Shown here piece after piece: positions 54,925 through 64,000 of a stretch of DNA of 64,000 nucleotides. Numbering within the stretch: the stretch's first letter is position 1; the number at the start of each line of letters is the position of its first letter. Made by a program: the position numbers and the translations under genes. Where the stretch lies: contig SADC01001184.1 in the NCBI GenBank assembly GCA_004194705.1, positions 868,001 to 932,000 of the forward strand, written 5' to 3'. The notes under the pieces were generated by a model. It was given only the letters and a program-made list of their open reading frames with translations, had not been told where the DNA came from and did not search any database. This stretch comes from Ditylenchus dipsaci (Eukaryota > Nematoda > Chromadorea > Rhabditida > Anguinidae).

Positions 54925-56905
54925 GTTTTCATAGCTTCAAGCCTGTGTACAAAAATTTCCCATACTGAGTACAATGAGTCGTTGTAAAAATTGGGCTATT
55001 TGAGGGCATTGCACTTATGTTTGGAGGTCCGATTTTGTGATATTCTAGCTGAGCAGGTTCTAAAACCGTTATAGCAACCGTTATTTCAGTCACGAATTCC
55101 CGTGTTAAGGAGAAAATCAAATTCAGAATACTTGCGATTTTTTTAAACTTACAATTGAGTCTCAATAAGCCTCCTTTAAAAGTCGGTTCTCACCTAGGGT
55201 ACGAAACTTTTTGTATCTCCATTTTTTAAGTTTTTTTCCACCCGAAAAAGTTGCAAGAATTTTACTTAAAAACCCTGAAATTTCGCCATTAAAACTTGCG
55301 TGTCTCAGTAATCAATTACTTATTTTCGAAAAACTGACAAAAAGATTAAAGAATAATGAACAAGAATGGACTTTTGTCAAATATGCCCAAAAGTTTTTTC
55401 GTAAATAAAAGCTCGCATTAAATGCTTCTCCTTGAAAAAAGATGTAATTTGATGCTATAAGAGGGAAGTATATAAAGACCAAAAAAGCTGTCTTTATGTC
55501 GCTTGGTCCAAATCTTTGCTTTTTTAGGTGGTTAGAATGGTTAGAATAAACAACAAGAAAAAAGATTTTTGGTATAAAAGTTATACAACACCATTTTTAG
55601 CGCATTCAAATGTTTAGTTGAGGTGTATTTATTGGAGTGTCACAAAAAGGATAAAACAGAAAATAAATGTGCAAAAACAATTAACAAGTTATATCCTTAA
55701 CAAGCAGCAAAGACTGGATAATCTGGTATGCTAACAATATATTATTAGACAAAATGAAAGCTACAAGCACCAACTGGTTTAAAACAGTCCCTGGGTGAAG
55801 TCAAAGGGGGAAGGTCATTTTGCGGCTGCAGTTAGATTTCGGAGAAAGAAAACATGAGACGTCCCACGCATTTTCCCCAATCTTGTTCAGGCGTTGTAAG
55901 TGATTTTATTAATTACCTGTGATCGCACAACTGGTCTTTTTTTGACACGAGTGATTTAGCAAATCTAAGAAGCCAAACAGGTAAAGCATTTTTATCATGT
56001 ATATGTAGCAAAACAATGATTAAAATATTTTTAATTGCAAAGAAAAAAATTTCGAAATTGAAAAACTAAGCTTCCCTGCATACTTTGTGTTCTCTCCAGA
56101 GTGAGTTTTGTCTCTTTTTTCCGATGTTTTCAGGCTGTAATTAGGCTGGCAAACACGTCTTAAAGATGAAAAAAGACATTATTGAAATATTTTTTCGTCC
56201 AAAATTTTATTTTTGGTCAGTATTTTCATTTTTCTGGCAGTAGATTAATCTTTTTTTATCTAGATGAAGCTTTGAAGTAGGCCAACACGTAAGTACGGGC
56301 TCAAACATGTAACTCAAACTATCGAAAAAATCAATTGTTCGGCGTTAAAGAGATACAGTTTACTTTGTTTGTAATGCAGCACATCTCTAGCTGGCTGAAA
56401 TCTTTTTGCTTCAGCTTGCTAACTGAGTTGAGAAGAAATTTTGAGCCCTACTCAAAAGGCTGACCAAAGGCAGAAAAAAGGAACAAAGAAGAAAATAGCT
56501 GAGGCCTTTAACACCAAAATCATATTAAACCTAATTGTGTGGCCATGTTCTGGCCTTTTATTGTAAAGTCGAATTCAAATGATAAAAAGTATGATTTATT
56601 CAATATATAAAAATACCTTCTATATAAAAAAATTTAAGTCTTTTTATTTTGGCGGTATTGTATTTTTGAAATTTCTATCTTTAGGAAGAGCCAGCAAGCA
56701 AGTTCTGGCCTGAAGTGTTTGAGAGAAACAATTTTTCGCACAACTAAAACGATGTTTGTCCCATTGAGAAAGTGCTGAAGCATGTTTGGCCATCTGTTCC
56801 TAACAGCTTTTACGTAAAATCTTAACTGTGATAAGCGACAACCCAGAAGTTTAGCAGGTGTGATTGATTATTACTTCAGTCTTGTGCCATATATTGTCGT
56901 GCACA

Positions 56906-59900
56906 ATGTCCCTTCGAAGATTCAACGTGATTGCCTACAGAGTTGCAAAAGAGGTACATTTTTCCTGGCCATCACTTTTAAAACATAATTATATATTTTT
57001 TAGTTTGTAACTAGGTTGAGAGGCACTCCATTGATCAGAGTGGTCCCCAAACAAGCTCTTAGAATAGTCCAGAAAACGGGTGTTGCAAAAGCTCCATTTC
57101 TCTCCAGAAATGTATTCATGAGAACAGTGAGTAAATATTTGTCTCAAATAACAAAGTTGGTACTAATTCGGTTTACACCCCACCCCCAGTTTTTGGGTTT
57201 ATCGGTTTCTATGTTGCGACAAACATATTATGGGAACATCTAACATATTATGACTTACTATGTTGCGACATATCAAACATATTATGACAAACATATTAAC
57301 ATATTATGGGTTTATCGGTTTCTATGTTGCGACAAACATACAAACATATATTGACAAACACAAGCTAGAATATGGCACACATCATTCTGTTTTTAAAAGT
57401 TATGTCTCAGATTTTGTTTGGCGTCGAAAGTTCAGTGGAAATGATAGTATGTTTATTTATGGTCTCAGATTGTTGAACTGTATGTATGTGAATAAATAAA
57501 ATATGTTTGTCGCAACATAGAAACCGATAAACCCAAAAACTGGGGGTGGGGTGTAAACCGAATTAGTACCACAAAGTTTATAAATGATCGAAAAACAAAT
57601 TCCAGTTGCAACGCATACTTCAAAACAATGGCAGGCTTTTTGCCAGACCTTTTGCAGCCATTGGTCACAACTATCACGCCAGGATGCGGAATGACCATAT
57701 ACGTCAATTTTCATTTATCAAACTACACGGTAGAGGTGATGCGAATAGATTTGATAGAATCAGGGTCAGTGCAATTTAACCACTCAAAATAACTTACGTT
57801 ACTGATGCTTCTAATTGTCAAGACTTCCTAAATAAGTTAAAAAATAGGTTGACAAAACACTACTATAAACTAAGGGCTGCTGAACAGTTTTTAATTAATT
57901 GTATGTGAAAATTGTCAATTAATTAATGACTTTTCTTGGCAAATTCATGAAACTTTTTGTTCTCGGTAATTGCCTTATCAATTTTTTTTACCAGCGTGTA
58001 GCCCAGATCTCAGCTTTCCCATAAGCTATCAACTAATTATTCCTGAGACAGTCATTAATTGGAACTATTACGCCCCATTTAATTTTGAGAGTGCTTTTTT
58101 TCAAATTGTAACTGTGTCAACTTTTAAATGTCGGTATATTAACAAAAGGCACCAACATGACCGCCAGAGTCTTCCCTTTTGTTTGACATATGACTTCATA
58201 GTCAAGGCGATAAAAAGAGAAGAAAGTGACATTTTAAGTGACCGTCCCAGGGTTAAATGAGGCTTTGAAAAGTTGGTTGGATAATTTTCGAAATGGACCA
58301 CATTTTTGAGGAAATTTGCTCCATCAAAGACCTTTCCCTCAGACTTTTTAGAAAATAATTTGTTCAGTTGATATATAGTTAGAAAGCTAAGATTCAGGGC
58401 TGCATGCTGATCAAAAAAAGATGGTTAGAAAAGCACAGAAAACAAAAAGCTTTAAAAAATTTGCTGCGGGGTTTTCAATTAGCTCTTTTTTAATTTTTGG
58501 GGAAAATTTTTTTTTGGAGAGAAATTCGGAGGTGGGCAAGACAATAGGGCACCAAACGTTGAAGCAGCAGTCTTTATTGTAATATAAGATTTTTTAAGAA
58601 TCTTTTTGGTCAAAACGCACGATACAACAATTCCTTGAATTCCTCCTACATGCCTGACAATTTGAGTGGGTATGAAATAGGCAAGCTTTGTTCTCAAATT
58701 AAATTGTGTTCCAACAAATCTACATTTTAGGAGAACACATTGCTTGTGGGTGCAATGCAGCAGTTTATGAGCTTAAAAAAGACAATACGATGAATGATTT
58801 AAACCAAAAGAAGATGGAAAAACCCTTTGATGGATATGATTCTCTCAAAGTTAGTAATACTTTTTGTTCAAAAGAAAAAACTTTGTTTTAGAAGTATCCG
58901 TTAGCCCTTAAAATCATGTTCAATTACAACTATGACATGCCCGAGAGGTAATCAAGAAAATTTTATATTTGTTTGGTTTTTATGTATTCGTTTGTTAAGA
59001 TTTTTGTGGAGAGAAATGGGGCCGGAAATTATTCCTCTAATAAAAATACCAAAAGTTGCACTACAAGGCAAAATGGGAAAGTATGTCACTTTTTAGTATA
59101 ATTTTTGAAAAAAGTTTAATATCTTATATTTAGTTTCAAGCCGCTGAAAAAGAGCCACCCAAATTTAATCAAAATGCACACAGCATTCATTGATGTAATG
59201 CCACTTTTGAGAGATGCAGAAGAGCTGTAAGTAGTATTTAACCATAAAGTTTCTGACTTTGTGACAAAAATTCCAGATATCCAGAAGCCTTGCCCAACGT
59301 AAATGACTTGGAGTTGCTAAATAGAGAACCCAAAACGATGTTTATTGTTATGCAGAGGTATTTTATACTTTTTTACCAGCCAAAACAATAAAAAACAACA
59401 AAAAACCCTTGGTTTTTGGAAAAAAATATAATAAAAAACGTCACTAACAACTATGAAATGCCCAAAAGACGATAGTCGACTGACTACGGTCTTGAAATTT
59501 TTATTTTTTATGAAGTTCGGACATTCGTTTGAGATCATCCTAACATGCGCTGATTTACTCTGGCCTAAAAATTCTAATTCATAAAAATATTATAAAACAG
59601 CCTAAATATAAAAGGCGAGAGTTTAAAAACCACGGTAAGTCGACCTCGAATTCATTGTCAGTCAAATTCGTGGCAGCTGATATTTTTCCATGCTAAAAGA
59701 CCTCTAGAGCATGCATGTGCACGGGCCGTACTTTTGGCCTAGGCAAATAATAATAATATTTTTTTCGGCCCAGGCCGGCTATCAAAAAGTTAACAGTGAA
59801 ATACGGCTCTTTTTCAGTGGAGGTGATGCAAATCCCAATAGGTCTACTTCTCCTTCAAAGTCCTGATTGCTCGTTGTTGATTATTTAAGGTTATAAAAAC

Positions 59901-62434
59901 ATTCCTTGAAGTATGGTAATCGGATTGTAAAAGAAAGAGAGACGATGAGAGATGAATCGGACAAAGATGAAAGAATTTTCATGAAAAAAATTTCAAAAAA
60001 GTTGGAGTTCTAATCTTCATTTACGACGGGCTTTTTCGGGCCAGCCCGGCCCGTTAAAGATTTTAAAAATTACGGCCCGCGCTGGCCCTTGCACATGTCC
60101 AATTTTTTCAAAAGAAAATATATGGAAAATTAATTAATACGTCTAAGGATAGTTCAGAGCGGCATATGGCATTTTTGTACAACTTTTTTAACTGAATTCA
60201 ACGCTTTTTTTTTGAAATTCTGAGACGAGATATGGGTTCATCTTGAAAAACGGAGTAAAAACACCCAGAAGTGCCACTCGACCGCTCTAGTGTTAAAAAT
60301 AGAGGTAACTGAGGTAACTGTAAATATGTTTTTTTAGATATCGAATGACTCTTCGTGATTATGTTATCACCAGGAAACGGAACTACTGGAAAGGCAGAGT
60401 TATGTTTGGCCAGCTACTGGAAGCTATTGTTTATCTCCAAGAGCACAAAATAAGTCATCGAGATATCAAGGTTTGCGCACAAATCTGTGAATATTGGTTA
60501 AGCAATCAAATAGCTTTTAGTCTGATAATGTTTTGCTTGATTTCGACTTGGATGGTACTTATTTACTAGGTCTTCAATGCAACATTTATCAGAATTAAAT
60601 TCGTTCAGATGATGTGCCACACCTAGTTCTATCTGACTTTGGATCAGCTCTTGCTTCTGGAGATTGGCTGGTTAAATTCGAAGATGAATATGTTGATTTA
60701 GGCGGCAACTTGTGTCTAAGAGCGCCTGAAATAAGACGAGCTAGACCTGGTCCTAATGTTGTCTTGGACTTTAGTATGGCAGACTTATGGGGTTGTGGCA
60801 CATTAGGATATGAAATATTTACTAGGTAACATTTTATTATAATTATTATAATCATTTAAAGCCGAAGGTTATAGAATGAATCCATTTTATTCTCGAATAA
60901 GCAGTGAGACCTATGAAGAACACGACATTGCATCTTTGCCCAAAAGGATACCAAACTCAGTCAAAAACATCACCTATGATATGCTCAAAATAAATCCTCA
61001 TGAAGTATGGGTTTCTCTATTTTTGTTACGAACAAAAAAAAATTGATTTTTTCAGAGATGTACTCCAGCAGTTGCAGCTAATGTGATTTCAATTTCTTTG
61101 TTTCGATTCGGACAAGGTATTAGTAAAAAAAGAAAGACGGTTGTCAGAAACACAATTTTCAGACATTCGCACATTCTTGCAACAATGTGGACTAAAAATG
61201 GGCTTAGATGCTGAAAATCTGAAAAATTCTTTTAGTTCAACTTTAAATGGAGTATGTTTTGGTTTTGTAAAAAAGCGATCTTTTAAATGTCTGAGTTTTA
61301 GTTGGGTGAGAAGCTGGAAAGAAAGATAGATGGGGTGATTGAGCTGTATGCCGGTGAAACAATTATTTCACGTCTCATTAGTCCTGGCATAATAAGCAAA
61401 GCTGAACTGCAGGTTTGTGGCTTTTTCTAGTTCTAATAAATATTGTGGTCTTATGAAAAATCTGATAATAACAATCCATTTGGTGCGTCTTCTTTTTATA
61501 TACTTTATTTTTTCAAGTTTTGGAACGACGACCTGAAAGTTTTAATGTTTTCAGACAAATTTGTTACGTTTTAATTTTATCTGGTGAAGAAAGTCAGGGG
61601 AAGCGATTTGATATATAATGCGTCCCTTAAGATAATTTCGTAACATCTTTTAATGGCCTAAAATGACGATAAAATGGAAAAATCCAAATCATCAATTGTC
61701 ATATTAACTATATAACGTGTCAAAACCCCTAAAATAACCAAAGTTAGACAGCTCAAAAAATCAAATTAAGAGGCGCGTTAATTAAATTTTTTTCGTAAAT
61801 CAAACAGTGGCTAATTTTGAAGGCGCCTGTTCAAAAATTCAGGTCACTTATCAGACATGATTTAAAATAATTGACACTCAAAAAAAGAAAAAAAAACTTT
61901 GATTCTCGTGGTTCAATTCCTTTGTATATCAGCAAAATTGTGACTTTTTGGACCATCTTTTAAAGGGGCATGCCCACGCTAATAAGAGGCGGTGCCCGGG
62001 AATTCAAAAAATTTTCCTAATCATTGTACTTCTGTACTGATTTTTCAACTCGGTTTCTAACAAAGCAAGGCCTAGAATTCAGTTTTAGGCCTTGTTTTGT
62101 TAGAAACCAAGTTAAAAAATCCGTACAGAAGTTCAATGATTCGGAAAAAAATTTGAATTCCGGGTACCATCTCTTATTAGCGTGGGCATGCCCCTTTAAT
62201 TTAATAAGAATAAAAGCAGTTTTGATGGGCCGTTTAACACAGACACCAACAAACAAAACAGTCTAATTTTAGTTGCGTGCTACTTTTCTTGCACGACTAA
62301 ACCACGAAGAAGTTTGGTCTGCTATGAAATACTTTTATGATGACGAAACGCCTCAATCAAAACCTACAAATGGAGCTTTTCTCAAGGCTCACGCTTCACT
62401 GCCAGAGACATTTTCTAGTGCTGAGCTGAACTGA
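56906..62434 (+). CDS. PINK1: PINK1 mitochondrial Ser/Thr kinase
   Basis: PINK1 phosphorylates ubiquitin and Parkin on damaged mitochondria. Exons: 56906-56953 and 57004-57126 (Arg-rich presequence, MSLRRFNVIAYR, RLRGTPLIRVVPK), 57577-57764 (NGRLFARPFAAIGHNY), 58731-58849 (glycine loop IACGCNAAVYEL), 58892-58947 (catalytic Lys, YPLALKIMFNY), 59000-59080, 59134-59226, 59277-59357 (MFIVMQ, hinge side), 60338-60470 (SHRDIK), 60521-60554 (SDNVLLDFDLD), 60609-60825 (SDFGSALASG, RAPEIRRARPGP), 60875-61004, 61056-61116, 61163-61251, 61302-61412, 62273-62434 (TGA). All kinase motifs are intact and the C-terminal extension is present. The segment between 57764 and 58731 that should encode the transmembrane part and the start of the kinase was not found. 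One A appears missing at 57591-57595. Confidence 0.95.
57159..57570. mobile_element. MITE at a PINK1 exon boundary, perfect 8-bp TSD (possible introner)
   Basis: Ends GGTACTAATTCGGTTTACAC and the inverse ending GAATTAGTACC; flanks ACAAAGTT at 57151-57158 and 57571-57578 are identical. The arms include TTATCGGTTTCTATGTTGCG, and the centre has tandem ACATATTATG words. The right-hand ACAAAG supplies the AG of the exon-3 acceptor. See findings. Confidence 0.9.
59713..60098. repeat. Foldback with GGGCCGG words and CATGTGCA ends
   Basis: The left end CATGTGCACGGGCCGTA pairs with the right end TACGGCCC...GGCCCTTGCACATG; CGGGCCAGCCCGGCCCG words lie in both arms. In the PINK1 intron before the HRD exon. 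Confidence 0.65.
61964..62195. mobile_element. TTAA-flanked palindromic MITE, GGGGCATGCCC subfamily
   Basis: TTAA at 61960-61963 and 62196-62199; ends AGGGGCATGCCCACG and the inverse. The inner arms share TCTAACAAA...GGCCT text with the 547 and 12075 copies. In the last PINK1 intron. Confidence 0.85.
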
Positions 62435-62467
62435 GTCAACAAACAGTGGCTCAAAAACCAAAAATAT

Positions 62468-62473
62468 AATAAA
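62468..62473 (+). terminator. Candidate PINK1 poly(A) signal
   Basis: AATAAA 34 nt after the TGA. It is very close to the stop, so another downstream site may be used. Confidence 0.4.
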
Positions 62474-62920
62474 AACATATTGTTTATAAAAAAACTTGGG
62501 TCACTGTTTTTGTTGATGACCAATAGATTGAGATAGCCAATGAAATTAGCTTATAATTCAGAGAATTTTTGTTTGTTATCAGTAGAAGCAGTGCCGTATT
62601 TAGCGGTAGTATTTCCTTATTTACTAGACATTGATTGGTGTGTTGTGTACATGACAAATAGATAGGACATGCATAGACTGTATATTATTATTAGAAACTG
62701 TGACAGTTGATTTGTCAACGACACTTCTCTGGCATCTTCCCGATTTATCTTCTTGTTAATTTATTTTTATTTTTTTAGTATTTGATAGACCTGTATAAAC
62801 TCATTTTTTTCAGGAAAGATCACTAATTAATCTTAAACTTGATTCTGCCTTTTTGTGAATATTAATGTACAAAAAATTTATTTGCCATTGTTTTCCGCCA
62901 TATATGTTCAAGTTTTATAG

Positions 62921-63334
62921 TAGGGTTGGCCAATAGGCATATGCCTGGACATAAAAAAAGGAAGAAAAAGAGTTACACAGAAAAGAAATACGCCCCGAAG
63001 GGACCCCCTGAAAATATAATTCAGCCTCAAAATATCCCCCGGACAAATGCCCGGAGAAATACAGAAAAAAAATACACCGCGAAGGGTATATTTTGACTAA
63101 AGTTGACGTATGGGCATGCTCAAGGGTATATGCCCGGCATCTATTTTACGTCAACTTTAGTCGAAATATACCCTTCGCGGTGTATTTTTTTCTGTATTTT
63201 TCCGGGCATTTGTCCGGGAGATATTTTGAGACTGAATTAAATTTTCAGGGGTCCCTTCGAAGTGTATTTCTTTTCTGTGTAACTCTTTTTCTTCCTTTTT
63301 TTATGTCCGGGCATATGCCCATTGGCCAACCCTA
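62921..63334. mobile_element. hAT MITE with perfect 8-bp TSD, TAGGGTTGGCC ends
   Basis: A near-complete palindrome with ends TAGGGTTGGCCAATAGGCAT and ATGCCCATTGGCCAACCCTA; flanks TTTTATAG at 62913-62920 and 63335-63342 are identical. It lies downstream of PINK1. Confidence 0.9.
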
Positions 63335-63342
63335 TTTTATAG

Positions 63343-64000
63343 CAGTCTATCTGCAGTAGGGTCCATCGCTGCTCATTTTTGTTTTGTTAAAGTGTTTTCA
63401 AAAATAAGATTTTGATGTGTGAGGCTATAATTGAAATTTAATCGCAGTTCTATTACTGATATTAGGCACAAAACATAAAAAATACGGATGTCCCATGTAG
63501 TTCTGGTCAAACCCGGAAAATTCGATCCGGCTATAGTCTCGGCTCTGAGCTTTTTTAAACATTTTTGCTCAGGATCTAGGTTTATATATAAGAAGTAAAA
63601 AATAACATCAGAAGACACCAAAAAAGGTTAGGTTTCAAAAAAACAAAAAATTCAATCAGCTAGCTGCTTTTTTTTTAAATTTTGATCCAAAAGGCTTCAA
63701 TATTTTTCTCCAGATCGAGCTTTAGCTTCGAGTTTTTTAATTTTCACTTTGGCTTTAGCTTTAATTTTTGCTCGAGAGCTGGCTCAGGCTGCGAGCTGGA
63801 GAATTGATCAGCACTTGCCTCAGAATTGATCATGCTTAGGCACATTTAATTTTCAGCTATTATTTCTAGCGTAAAAATGTGAGAGCTAATTAGTAGCAAA
63901 AAATATAGCAAAGCTTATCGTTGTCACGTTGAATTTTCAGTTTCGGTTTCACACGTTAAAATTTTTTATATAAAAAGATGCTAAAAATGTTTTGCGTGCT
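63343..64000. other. No gene seen; GAGCT/TTAGCTT word array
   Basis: At 63710-63800 words such as GAGCTTTAGCTTCGAG, GGCTTTAGCTTTA and GAGAGCTGGCTC recur, with GGCTCTGAGC near 63540. It may be one more word-array foldback, but the ends are not defined. Confidence 0.35.

Larger units (their letters stand above)
53575..56905. other. Intergenic region between divergent membrane-protein gene and PINK1
   Basis: 3.3 kb. Apart from the two foldback elements listed, I see AT-rich sequence with no conserved exon. Both promoters must lie within it. TTATTACTTCAG, an acceptor-like string, lies about 27 nt before the PINK1 ATG. Confidence 0.5.

Noticed and set aside
57016..57243. ORF running from PINK1 exon 2 into the MITE
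   Set aside because: The part after 57158 is transposon arm sequence. Its openness matters only for the pre-insertion reading discussed in the findings.

Overview
This is a gene-bearing stretch of an animal nuclear genome. It is AT-rich, intron-dense and packed with short palindromic transposons. Five conserved or well-supported host genes and one lineage-uncertain gene can be read from spliced exons: TPP2 (minus, 1-9822, running off the left edge), RPL35A (plus, 10304-11471), a receptor-type tyrosine phosphatase with FN3 repeats and a single catalytic domain (plus, about 18483-38423), BRAP (plus, 39792-43867), an uncharacterised single-pass membrane protein of 247 aa (minus, 45234-53565) and PINK1 (plus, 56906-62434). 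The RPL35A protein (GRLYVK start of the core, SNI C-terminus) recalls ecdysozoan and especially nematode versions as I remember them. The phylum call is therefore tentative: an ecdysozoan invertebrate, possibly a nematode relative.

Layout. 1-9.8 kb: the 3' two thirds of the TPP2 exons, several only 13-23 nt long, separated by MITE-filled introns. 9.8-10.3 kb: a shared divergent promoter interval. 10.3-11.5 kb: RPL35A. 11.5-18 kb: intergenic, with no recognised gene. 18.5-38.4 kb: the phosphatase, with large repeat-filled introns on both sides of its transmembrane exon. 38.4-43.9 kb: a short intergenic gap, then BRAP. 45.2-53.6 kb: the membrane-protein gene, whose 5.7-kb last intron holds a young 2.3-kb LTR retrotransposon (gag-pro only) nested inside an older TA-flanked palindrome, plus a GC-rich ORF island. 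53.6-56.9 kb: intergenic foldback elements. 56.9-62.4 kb: PINK1. 62.4-64 kb: repeats.

The host genes do not form an operon. They are housekeeping or signalling genes: TPP2 cytosolic peptidase, ribosomal protein, RPTP signalling, the BRAP RING ligase in Ras/MAPK control, and PINK1 mitochondrial quality control. The dominant theme is mobile DNA. More than 25 palindromic elements fall into at least three target-site classes: 8-bp duplications (hAT-like), TTAA (piggyBac-like) and TA (pogo/mariner-like). Several have arms built from tandem copies of a 5-14 bp word. One, in PINK1, sits exactly at an exon boundary in a way that could have made or enlarged an intron.

Caution for users: at about ten places a conserved reading frame is restored by assuming one missing base, usually in a homopolymer. 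The assembly therefore probably carries uncorrected long-read indels, and exon phases should be checked against reads or RNA.
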